Source: Morella rubra
Lineage: Eukaryota; Streptophyta; Magnoliopsida; Fagales; Myricaceae
DNA length: 64,000 nucleotides
NCBI GenBank assembly: GCA_003952965.2
Contig: CM025852.1
Location: 16,781,820 to 16,845,819, forward strand
Reading direction: 5' to 3'
The notes under the pieces were generated by a model. It was not told the origin of the DNA and ran no database searches. It saw only the letters and a list, made by a program, of their open reading frames with translations. The position numbers and the translations under genes are program-made. Of the stretch, positions 12,282 through 23,286 are shown piece after piece (position 1 is the stretch's first letter; every line of letters begins with the position of its first letter).

Positions 12282-12575
12282 TCAATTATGCGTAGAGTCC
12301 ACCACCGAGTTGTGCCGCTTAGATGGTCCGGAGGCCGGCACAGGCGTCCCTTTGGGGAAGAAGCTGAAAACCAGACCGTGATATCGAAAACCAGTATCGT
12401 GCTTTTCCTGGAGAGGCCTCATATGCTCAGAATTCAGCAACGCTTTTCTGTCCACCATTATTGTTACGCCGGGTCTCGCCGCAGTGCAAGAACCGAAAAC
12501 GAGGAAAACTACGAGGAGGCCGATAAGGCATCTGGTATTGCGCGGAATATTTGTGGAGTTAGAAGGAGAAGCCAT
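12282..12575 (-). CDS. IDL1: IDA-like (IDL) secreted peptide-hormone precursor
   Basis: A single-exon frame of 97 residues. Residues about 16-33 form a hydrophobic signal peptide (CLIGLLVVFLVFG followed by small residues before the AARP region). A variable middle follows, and residues 78-89 read PVPASGPSKRHN, the PIP motif of INFLORESCENCE DEFICIENT IN ABSCISSION peptides, within the longer EPIP block FFPKG-PVP. In this family the precursor is secreted and processed to a hydroxyproline-containing peptide perceived by HAESA-type LRR receptor kinases, controlling cell separation and some stress responses. The short length, lack of introns and C-terminal motif placement fit the family. The start is the only ATG preceding the signal peptide. 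The symbol rests on the neighbouring LRR, SLH and CHUP1 genes, which flank IDL1 in Arabidopsis as I remember it; the motif alone does not separate IDL members. Confidence 0.9.
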   Translation of the reverse strand: MASPSNSTNIPRNTRCLIGLLVVFLVFGSCTAARPGVTIMVDRKALLNSEHMRPLQEKHDTGFRYHGLVFSFFPKGTPVPASGPSKRHNSVVDSTHN

Positions 12576-12680
12576 TAGAGAATGTGTTTGGTGAGCTATG
12601 GAGAGGTTTAAGGGTAGAAAGAGTTTTGAGAACTATTTTTTACAGTGTGAGAAAGAGAAAGAGAGAGAAGCGCGGCTAAT

Positions 12681-12690
12681 TGTTATATAT
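12681..12690 (-). promoter_or_regulatory. TATA box of the IDA-like gene
   Basis: The minus strand reads ATATATAACA about 106 bp upstream of the start codon, preceded by GCACGCAT. The position would give a 5' UTR of roughly 70-75 bases. The intervening leader is CT-rich on the coding strand, common in plant leaders. Confidence 0.6.
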
Positions 12691-15600
12691 GCGTGCATGG
12701 GAAAATAGGGAAGGCTTGGCGATTGGATTTGTAAAAGTGAAATGCACGCAAACGAAACGCTGATGACTACTGAGATTTTCAATGTCAACGCTTTTGAAAA
12801 ATCGACCCATCATTTGTACAAGAATTTGGTGCCGGCTTAGACTAATATACTCGGACTTTGTCTACTAAACTCATTCCATTTTCTACGGATTTGGTCAATT
12901 CCGGCAAATTTTCCGGGAAAATATTACCTGCTGCGTAGGTGTGAAATGTTGATAACCAATTAGCACATGTTGAGGGCGCGGAAAATACTACATAGTCACA
13001 GTCACGACTCACGAAAAATGCTTGCTTGCTTTACTTTCTATACTGCAAATTTGCAATGGCTTTCGTATAGGGTTTGGACCAATTCTGCTACAAAGCTATT
13101 TCTTAGCAATTTCTTCTGATCACCAAGGTATATATAAATTTATGGGATAAAGTGGAAATCCTCAATATCTTGGCGTCCCATTTTTCATTCATTTCCTTTT
13201 TGTTAACTTCCTATTAGCCATTTGAAGTGATATATATGAATCTGTACTAAGATATTAATCTAATCGTGGCATCGTGTTGTCATTTGTCATAATATTTTTT
13301 TTGGAAAAAAAAAAAAGTTTTGATTTTCCGGGAATCCTTTGCGTGCGAAGGTCCCATAAGAAACCAATCTTTAAAGGGTCCACCATTAATAAAGCTTTTT
13401 TGACATTCAACTTGACATTCGTAGACATCTGGATTTAGTGTATATATAATATAATCCCTAGCCTCTACGTACCAAGTGACACTATATATATCTATCTTTA
13501 GCTATTTTTAAAAATAAATTAAATTTCTCCAAAATTAACAAATTGAAAATTACACTATATACAAATCTATACACTACGCGTGCCGTATGAATGGTACCTA
13601 TTGGCTATTAATTAATTCCATATTAGTTGTTAAGATCGAAATCAATGGTTTTCAATTGTTGATCCAGGGGGTCCAAAACTGCAGTATATATATAGTATGT
13701 GTTGCAAATACCGTTACGTATATGATGCACCTTACTTAATTCACCGAACAAACATATAATATATATATAGATAAACTAAATAAATAATGTAGAGAAGAGA
13801 ATAATAAAAATTGTTAAAGAAATGAAGTGTCTGCGTCGTCAATTTGAACGAGGGTTTACGTGTTGAACATGTGGCAGACGACTGGTGGGTTGGTAATGGT
13901 ACGCCATTTATTATGGCACATTCCATGTCAAATGTCAACGTGATTTGCATGATCACAGCCGTTGGATTAAGCAAATTAAATCTACAGGAAAATAAACAAA
14001 ACAAAACATTTGATAGGAAATTTTAAACTATATAGGTAATACGTGATGAACGAATGAGACCGACATTCGGGAGCAGGTAATTAAACGTAAATGTAGGCGC
14101 GCGGGGAGACGGATATTATGGAAGCCTTCCTTCAAGTCTTACGGGGAAAGTTAGACTTATTGTACAAAATTTGTCCTCTCTCTTTTTTCTTTTTCTTTTT
14201 TCTCTTTTTTAGGGTATTTTTGTTTGAAGAAATCCTACGTAATGGAGGGGACCAGAATGAATGCAAGTCATGAGTAAAGAAGTCGTAAATATTGGATAGG
14301 GCTACTTAGAATTTGGGACCAGAGTGCAACGCCTGACTAAGCGTGATGCACGCAGACCGTATATGTGCAATATTATTACTGGTCAGGAATTTACTATGTG
14401 ACATATTTTGGGTCAATATCTTCCGCGACTTGAATTGCGCTAAAGAAGAGTTGGACATTACTGATCAGAGGAGACAGCGATCGATCGAGAGACACTCAAG
14501 AATTTCGTGTACGGGTACGTCATGCGGGCGGCGGATGGCGGTCTTAATTAATTAGTCCCCAATATGCCTGCTTGGATCCAGTCCACTGTCCAGATCAAAG
14601 ATTAATTAGGCTGGTGATTGGGAAGCTGTCCGTCCAAGAGGGATTAGAATGATGCTTTGCTTTGCTTTTGCTAGCTTGTTCTGGGTATATATGTTGCAAA
14701 TCATAGTCCCGAACCCGATTTTGTTTGTTGTTCTTCTTCGTTTTTGGTACAGGTGGATATGTGATGGAACAAATACCAACTCTATAGCTGGCTGGCTAAA
14801 GATAATCTCTTTTTGGCTTTTTGGTTTTCTGGCTGGTCAATTGCGTACGTACAGAAGTAACCCAAAATAATGCGTCTTGAAAATATTAATGTAAATAGTG
14901 CTTGTGGGATAAATATTCATATGACTTCTAGTCTTCTAGCCCATTGGATTTGGGGGAATCTCTCATTTTTTTCTCCTTTTATTTTGTTCATGAAGCTGCA
15001 GGGACAGCCAGATCAACAGTACAGCATTTATGGCTGATTGGCTAGCTTGAACAAATTAACAATCTGCCCGATCGATCGAGCGACCAGGTTCACCTGGAGT
15101 TAATTTCTTAATTAGGAAATTATCTGATTCACATTCTTCTCGTATATATGTCTATCACGAGACATGACTTTGGAGTGTGGAGCTAGTTTTTTGCCCATAC
15201 TTAAAGGCATTTCTGGCTACCATCTTCAGCAGACTAATTAATTTGGTGCCTTTCTAATCAGTGGCGTTTGCAAATTCAACCACTTCCTAATTACCTGTAG
15301 CCGATCTCTTTCAATTCGAGTCACGTCAAAAAATTGCCAAAATAAACAAATGAATAGACAGCAAGAAGAGGAAAATAACCAAAAATTAGAGTACTTTATT
15401 ATCTATTTATACGTACGTACAACACAGTCGATTCCACCGTTTGCTAAGCCCCACCCACCTTAAAGCTTCTATAAAATTAATTAAACTCTGCAGGTTTATT
15501 TGCTTCAAATTTAATATTTTCTTCTCTCTAGCTTTACAATGATTAATGCTGATTGCATAATATTAACCGTGCATGCATGCTCGCAGCCATATTCATGATC

Positions 15601-18513
15601 ATGATAATGTTAATTAGATCATAAAATACTTCATAATTAAATGGATATTAATTGTAAAACAACAGTAATGATCAATTACATCTTCTTCATGCATGCAGCC
15701 AATCAGTTAACTCTAAGCACCACAAATTGTACACTTAATTATTTCAATAGATCTGACCTCTTTCTTTGGCATTAATTACAAGTCAGCTAAAATATTTACA
15801 AGAAATTAAGCTTATAATTAAGTTAATAGACTAATCTCCCACCTACTTCTCATGACCACTTCTCCTAATTAATTAAGGGCCAAGTTATTCATCAACATTA
15901 ATTCACATATACATCCCCTACAACTACATTCAATACCAAACAAGATTATCTAATTACAGTACTTTATTCTTTAAAAACCAAGCCAAAGTTCTCAAACCAT
16001 TCCGATAATAATGATTTCCAGGCAGGCAGCTTGGACTTGGTCCATTCTTCACTCATCTAGCCCAATTCATACGAAACTGGGTTCGATCACTAGAAACAAA
16101 CAAGTTGACTAGTCCACCTCCTTCTAATTCAGATGCAAAAGCTGCGCCATTGCGGTTTGATAAATTACTGCATCCAAGTTCTCGTCTAAACTTTCTAGTT
16201 AGGGCCGTGCATGCAACTCATGATGGTTCCCATTGAATTCTTTTTGTGGTTGGCAATTCACTCAACCACTGGCGAGATTGGAACCCTTAATCCTATTCAA
16301 CATTTTATGCTTGCTTCTTTTGATAATAAATCATAAGAATTATCTCTTCCAAACGAAATAACTTATCAAGTAGACGTTATAAGGTCATGCTTTTTGTAAA
16401 AGGATTAAAAACAAAGTATATAATTATTTACATGCAGGCACAATATTAACAAAAAGGAACATTATTATTTTTCTACTTTAACAACCCAGGATAAAATGAT
16501 GTACTATTGTAGATAGACAGATGGGTACAGAGAGAAAACAAAAAGGAACATTATTATTTTTTCTTAAATTATAATTTTTTTATTTTTAATTAACAACAGA
16601 ACTAAGAGTCAATGGAATTAACTGGACCTTTCAATGGGTACTTTTGGTGTCCAATATATATTCAGTAACATAGTTTTCTCGCTCTCTTATTTTGACCTGC
16701 TGAAGACATATATATACATTACAAAGTACTCCACCCTTCCCCGCTCAATGCTCATTGAGCTATTTTACTTGGAAAATCCGACAGATTTTGTGATGCGAAA
16801 GTCAAATTCGACGACCAACATAATGCTGTAAAAGAGTATATATAAAGCTGTTTTTTTTTTTTGGCAAATTGGAGTATAGAAGTCAAATGTTGTCGTATCT
16901 GATATATTTCACTTAATATTAAATTATGTGGTAACAGCTAGCTCAGCTAAAATACATCGATTAAGTTGTTCTAATGTGAATAATGGCCGTGTTCTCGTGT
17001 TCTTTTTTTTCCAACGGAGGCTTCGTTTATTCAACTGGTTTTGTTTTTTTTTCAAAAAAAGTGGCATGAAATGGAAAGTAGAGAAACATAAGGACAACCA
17101 GGTATCGGTCGGATCACGTAATTGTTATTATGCATGGTTTGGAAATTCAACGGCCATGGTTAAGAAAAGGAAAACAAGTAGTACGGATATCCGAATTCAA
17201 AAAGAGACGAAAGAAAAGTAAAGGATGGACTTCTTGACCTGAGATTCTTGTGGGCTGTCTCAGGCCCAATCTACTTTATGGCTTAGAGTAGATGACTGAT
17301 ATGACATTTGGGCTCTGTTTCCAGATTTTCCAAGTGCACACGTGAAATTATTTCGGGCTTGCTTTCTTCACTTCTTTTCTTTTGCATGTGTTTCGAATTG
17401 CGAACGTGCCATGCCACAAAGAATGAGAGCCTAAACAACTTAAAAAATGTCTAAACTGCTGTAGGAGCTATCCTGTTGGCCTAAACGTATCTCTCAGAAT
17501 AATTTTCCTTAGATGAAGTGGACAGTTCTGGTCTCACAGTTAGTTTGAGACTTGTCAAATGGTAAAAATATCAACCACAGGCATATATGACTCGAAGACT
17601 CGAACTTGCTTAACATATCTACAAAGCCAAGTACTGTCCAATCCAGGTGAAGTGCAATAAGGAGGGGAACAATCGATTTTCTACCACAGACCAGAGCAGA
17701 GCTTCTTTTAACACCCTCGAGAATAATTTAAGAAGCCAGCCAGCTAGAACATAGGGGGCTGACACTGGCTGACACAGCTTTTAATTTTGTCTGACTCTAA
17801 CGTGGACTCAGGCTCATCATCAACTTCTTTAAACAGCAGGGCCCTAATGCTCTGTCTACAGGCTACAAGTCCAATAATCCCTCAAGACTTTGCTTTTCAT
17901 TCTATTAAAGTCGCAGAGAAGTAGTTGCCAGACCTTTGAAAAACTACAGAACTCAACTAAGCAAGCACAGCTACAGCTTAGTCCTCTCAATCAGTTCGGG
18001 TTGGTTTGTTCACCAGAAACTGATTGAAATTAGGTGGTACTTTAGAAACAGGCATAAAAGACTTGTTCTGTTTCTTTTTCTTTTTTATTTCTACCATGGA
18101 GTTCTTACAAGATGTAAAAGAGTTGAACCAGAAAACGATAAAAGCAAACACTTTGGCATGATTTCTTCAGCTCATTTTAAGTGTTGCACTTGTTCCTCTC
18201 TTATCTTGTTTGTGTTGGGAACATTATATTCAATTTCAAATAACCACATGCAAGAAACATAACTCAATATGGTTTAGGAAAAGAAAATATGCCTCGTTAT
18301 CAACTGAAAATATAGGCCTTGTTTCTTAGTTGCGACAATATTTTGGAGTATTCCCTGGATCTATGTTTTGTGTTGCTTGAGAACTGAAATTCTGGGCTTA
18401 ATATGTTTTCAGCGGCCGACAGTTAGGAAGGAGAGATTTACAAACAGAACAAGGATCAAATTACTGTTACATCGAAAAGGTAATCTTCTTAGACTTCTGC
18501 AACTAAGACACTG
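12691..18513. other. Large AT-rich intergenic region, no gene recognised
   Basis: Nearly 6 kb in which I see no protein family, tRNA, rRNA or known transposon. Plus-strand frames (for example 14343-14555, 16928-17221 and 17936-18262) are short and without recognisable domains. The region contains many TAATTA, TATATA and GATCGATC-type motifs and short homopurine runs. Its left part must include the upstream regulatory DNA of the IDA-like gene, which is often long for developmentally restricted peptide genes. 18.3-18.5 kb probably includes the 3' UTR of the minus-strand LRR gene. Confidence 0.5.
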
Positions 18514-20756
18514 CTATAGGAATGCACATATCCATATTCCTACCGCAGAAACCCACCAAAACCCATCAATAGCATTGCTTGCAAATCCCAAAGAGGCCAC
18601 AAAATGGGAATTCTGATTCCAATTCCCATCAGCCAACTTGGTCCTTGCATGTGGTTCAAGCAATGTGACCTCTTGCCGACATGGTTTTACCCCATGAGGA
18701 ACAACGGAATCTGACTTTAACCCAACCGGGTAACAAAGATGTGGGTTGTTCCAGGCCCCAAACCGCCTTCCCATTCTCCCATAAAACCCTTCGGCAAATT
18801 TAAGCTCGCCTGTCAGATTGTTCCCATTTAGGTAGAGTGCACCGAGGCAAGGTAGAGTAGCTAGCTTTGCAGAGAGCTTGCCAGTGAGGTTGTTGTCGCT
18901 CAGACCCAGAAATCTCAATCTTTTTAATTTTGATATCGACTCAGGTATCTCCCCTTTCAACCCAATATTTGAAAGATCCAAAATTACCAAGTTGTAGAGG
19001 TTCTGCCACTCGATGCTCATGAGGACTCCACCAATGTGGTTGTCAGACAAGACCAACTCTTCTAAGGAAACCAACCCCTGAAGTGACTTGGTTAACCCAC
19101 CTGCCAATTTGTTGTTTCTAAGGTCCAAAAGGGTCAGATTCTTCAAGTGACTAATCTCACTCGGTAGCATCCCTTCCAATTGATTGTTGCTCAAGTCAAG
19201 CTTCAAAAGTGAGGTCAACCCTCCAAGAGACGCTGGCAAAGTCCCAGACAGTGTATTCCTACTCAAATCAAATATAAGCAGCGAACTCAAGGAACCAAAA
19301 CTATGAGGAATCCGACCAGTAAACCCGTTCCCAGCAAGAACTAGACGCTTCAAGTTGATCAAGTTGCCGATATTTGCTGGTAATTCCCCGCTTAATCCAT
19401 TTTCTATGAGCACTAGGGATTGGAGCTTCCCTAGTGAACCAAAGCCAGTAGGAACTCGTCCAATGAGACCAGGATTCGATCGGAACTCTAATGATTCTAA
19501 GCTGCCAGCAAGTTTCTCCCAGTTATTGAAGGGAATGGCAGTGGGATGTCTGCGGGGTGAGACGAAACAATTGAAGAACGATAGAGTTTTGAGGTGTTTG
19601 AGCTCGAACAGTTGAGATCTAAATTCCAGATTTGTGGCACAAACAAGAGAGTTATCCTGAACGGGTCCAACATTTATGGCAGTGACGTACCAAAGCCCAT
19701 CAAACACATCACAGGAGACCCCCTGTACAAGGAAGTAAGGAAATGAATCAAATTTGTGAAGACCGAGATCACAAGATTATCTACGATCCTATAGTTATTT
19801 TCGCTACAGAAAACCTATAAAGGTTCTTAAAAGGTACGTCTTTTGGAGATTGCACGTAGTGTGAGCGAAATTTCACAAAAATGTCAAAGCTTTATGATTC
19901 GAGCAGAAAACTAAAATGCTCTAGGCATACCATATTACATTTTCAGCTTCCTTCATATTGTTACTCAGTTTTCTGAAACTTGTGTGCTGTAGACAAAGAC
20001 TAGAGAGTACGAGATGGGGAATGATGGAGGTGTGTAGGTGAAATCATTTTCAAATCTTCGTTTTTTTATTCCTTATTTGAAGTGCTAGTTTTTTTATATT
20101 CGACTTCTGGCCTGAACCATTTCTGATACAAAAGAATCAAATGATGATGATGATAGCAATAACGATACACTCATGATGGTTATTATTTCTCTTGCTGGCC
20201 AAACTTTAACGAGTTTCCTTTATTTAAAGAAGTTGATTTTTCACATTCTACTTTGGACTAAGGATGGAGAATATAATTCTACACTAGTTTCACTTCAATG
20301 GCAAAGTAATTCATCCTTTTGCAGACCATAAAGAGGGGAGAAAAAAAAAAGTGTTCAATGTACTGCTGCACTGCACTGATGAAAATTTAATCACTTTCTA
20401 AACAGTGGCTGAAGTACCAACTTATTCTTTTACCCTGCTTACAGAAAAGCAAACACAGATTCTTTTACCCCCGAGTACAAAGAAAATAGTAGCCACATGG
20501 GAGGGATGCAACTCCTAAAGTACAGAAAGGTGGGGGCAGGCAGTACCTGTATAGGAGTCCACCCACACGGATCCGGATATAGACCTGAACCGTTCCACCA
20601 AGTCCCCACAAAGCCCTGGACAGCAGAGTACAGAGCTTCCTTCTCTGTCTTCTCCATTGGAACTACATCATCATCCGAATCTCCATAGGACCGAGCAACC
20701 AAACAGAAGATGAAGACTGAAAAAATGACATTCTTGATGCTAATGAAGCTCTTCAT
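18514..20756 (-). CDS. PII-2: PII-2-type leucine-rich repeat protein
   Basis: Two exons, 20547-20756 and 18514-19722, joined in phase 0 (CAG/gtactg donor, tacag/GGG acceptor) to give 472 residues. The start at 20756 is chosen over an upstream in-frame ATG because it opens a signal peptide (MKSFISIKNVIFSVFIFCLV). The mature part begins with PMEKTEKEALYSAVQGFVG and a GWTPIQ-GVSCDVFDGLW cap, followed by about ten LRRs of the plant extracellular type (LxGxIP-like) and a Cys-containing tail, ending in a hydrophobic stretch after GFASNAIDGFWW that could direct GPI anchoring or membrane attachment. There is no kinase domain. The wording matches Arabidopsis PIRIFORMOSPORA INDICA-INSENSITIVE 2 and its paralogue At3g25670 across the whole length. 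PII-2 is required for growth promotion by a root endophyte in Arabidopsis; the exact role of this copy is inferred. The 824-bp intron shows no inserted element. Confidence 0.93.
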
Positions 20757-21071
20757 GGATACGCAGAAGCTTCCAAGCCCAAAGAGAAAATGGATCGCAG
20801 AAACTTTGATGCAGAAAAAAACAGGGGAAATGAAGAGGCTTGACATGGATCTAAGTGAACATTCTAGTGGTTCTATGACATGGACCTTTCACTATTTATC
20901 CATTGCAAGAAAGCTGGATATCTTTGAGTCATGAAGTTCATGATATGAAAGAAAGATAAGAAGTTCCAAAAGACCCATGAAACATTACACAGAGCTCAGA
21001 GCCACGAATGTGAATAACGAAAAGAAGACGAAGACGAGTCCAATCAGAGAAACTACTGATGTTTTAGGAAA

Positions 21072-21123
21072 CCCAGATAGAAATGAGTGAGAAATATCCC
21101 AGATAGAAATGAGTGAGAAATAT
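21072..21123. repeat. 26-bp tandem duplication
   Basis: Two adjacent perfect copies beginning CCCAGATAGAAATGAGTGAG lie at 21072-21097 and 21098-21123, in the likely 5' UTR or promoter of the minus-strand LRR gene. It looks like a recent local duplication. Confidence 0.85.
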
Positions 21124-21380
21124 CCAAAAAGGAAAAAGATGCTGAACTAAGAAGATAGACGAAGGAAACAGAGTAATAAACCTGAGGTCTTTCTTCCTCG
21201 TGTTTATGGAAAAGCTAAGGAAGTACATCATATATAGCAGAGATAACCCAGTTCTAAGCGCGGTTCTCGAAACTCAAGGCCATAATAATGGTAAGAACAA
21301 CAGTCATAAAATCGAAACAAGAGTAACTGAAAGACTTCATAGTGAAAGTGAAAGCGAAAGGTAGGGCAATAGGGCTGCTC

Positions 21381-21386
21381 TTTATA
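21381..21386 (-). promoter_or_regulatory. Candidate TATA box for the PII-2-type gene
   Basis: The minus strand reads GTATAAAGAG. It is about 625 bp upstream of the coding start, so using it would require a long or spliced leader; a short frame starting at 21340 would then be the first ATG in the transcript. Confidence 0.35.
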
Positions 21387-23175
21387 CGGCTCTGCTTTTT
21401 CACCCTTGTGATTCCGTTGTCAACACTGCGCAATAAACATTTACGGTTCATTTGCTTTTAATTTTCTAGGTTCCTAGAGACATGTCAAGACTCGAGCCGT
21501 GGATGCCTTTCCCTTCCCCCCAAATTAACCAAGAAAAAAGAGGTGCGGTAGTTGGGCAGATAAATGGTTGCAGATATGGTCAAGATTGAGTGCTTAGTTA
21601 GGGTAAGAGTTTTAGGGTTCAGAAGGCGTTGGGAGGGGACCATTGCCCATGCAAAGGAGAGATGCATGTAAGTGCATGCAAGACAAAGTTGGATTTATCT
21701 CTTCCGTCCTTATTCGCCTTCTTCAGCCTGTTGGGTTTTTAACAGTTCTCTGAAACAGAGAAGAAAGGACAAAAAGAGCAGTGAGGCAAAAAAACTTGTG
21801 ACGACATTGCTAGGCTAAACAATGACCAATGGGCACAGATCCAGTTGGGCCGGTCGAAATAAGGGGCCGGTAGTGACCAATGCCTCTTCTTTGTTCTTCA
21901 TTATTTATGTGACATGATTGTCACGAGATATGCAACCTTGTCTGTCGAATCTCGATACGTTTTCCTTTTGTTTCTTCCTCGTTTTGGGTTTTTTTGGAAT
22001 CTTACATCGGAGAAAGCTGAAGCCTGAAAAGCCTCATGTTTCTACTTTCTCGTCCGACGGCTTTTCGTACTCAAAAAGTGCCGGGCCAAATCAAGTTTGG
22101 GACCAAGAAGGTCAGTGGGCTCAATAAATCAGTCACCCCTAGCGCCAGTCCTAAGAACTTATTTTCTCCTTCTGGCTGAATAATTGTACAACCTTTTTTT
22201 ACTGGCAATGTGATTTGTTGGATGTCTTTTAACTTTCCCACTCGCCCACAGAGAGAACCAACGGCGGAGTGTAAGGAGAGGGGACTTGGCGTCGAAAAGC
22301 AACTAGAAAATTATTTTGGAGCTTCGGAAATTTGGACCACACTATGTCTTAGTTGTAGCTTTTTTTTGGGGGTGTGGAAGACTAATAAGTAGGCATAGCC
22401 CACACTATGCTTATAGTTTTCTCCACAGGCCCAGCGTAGGGTGACAAGTCGTTTTCTGCCTTGCGTTTTCGAGGCTATCTCCTTACGCAGAGAGAGAGAG
22501 AGAGAGAGACAGCACGCACAGAGAGGCGATCTCCATTATCAAGCATAATAGTCGTCAATTTTATCCGTTATAGTCGTATAAGTTGCCAATTGCCACCTGA
22601 TTGGAAAACATTGAGAAATTACAGTGCCTGGAATCGAGTTGGTAAAACTTTTGGAGCCACCCACACCTCTTCATAATTAGCTCTAGAAAGAAAAACTAAA
22701 AGGGCATTTGGATCCACGGCCAAATACAAAGCAAACCCCCCCTATTTGGTCATCTGGTGTTCAAACTTAAAAGAGTCGTGTAGACAGAACTAGCGCTAAA
22801 TCGGCAGAGTAGTTTCTTCGACCATATATGACGGCTGTGACCAGCAAGCAGTACCTTGTTTTCAGTCGCGGAGCCGTCCTTTCTCAGAAGCCCATCCATA
22901 ACGACGTCATTCCCAAACAGGACCATGAAAACATGGCTCAGAAGACTGACGTGAGAGACGTATACGACTAAAGGAATACAGAAATGTCCGTCATAGTCAG
23001 TGAACAGTGAACTGGCACTTTAAAAATGAATATTTTGAAATTGCACCGTCAAGATAACTGCATAAAATCTACTACGGCATGCTGTCGCTAGTAAGACACA
23101 TACTGCAGCCCGACTCCTTAACTGAGACACCACCCTTCCACATCGCCCAACCTTTTCCTTTCCCCGAAATTAGAA

Positions 23176-23192
23176 GGGGTGGGGTGGGGGGG
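23176..23192 (+). other. G-quadruplex-forming tract
   Basis: Plus strand GGGGTGGGGTGGGGGGG, followed within 30 bp by more G triplets. It lies about 95 bp beyond the CRWN1 stop codon, in its 3' UTR or terminator zone; the transcribed minus-strand gene would carry the C-rich version in RNA and the G-rich strand would be its template. Confidence 0.55.
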
Positions 23193-23286
23193 TGGTTAAT
23201 ACACAAGGGAGGGAGGGAAGATGGAGCGGGAATGAACAGAAAGACTCAGGAGATCTAAAAGTGAACTCAAAGAAAATATTGCACCA

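Larger units (their letters stand above)
20757..23286. other. Spacer between the PII-2-type gene and CRWN1
   Basis: The left part is upstream DNA of the LRR gene: a 26-bp perfect tandem duplication at 21072-21123 and a TATAAA on the minus strand at 21381-21386. The middle has a (GA)n run at about 22492-22509. The right part is the CRWN1 3' flank with a G-rich tract at 23176-23192. No other gene is evident. Confidence 0.55.

Noticed and set aside
17936-18262. Plus-strand frame of 108 codons
   Set aside because: No family resemblance and no supporting promoter or splice context; likely chance.
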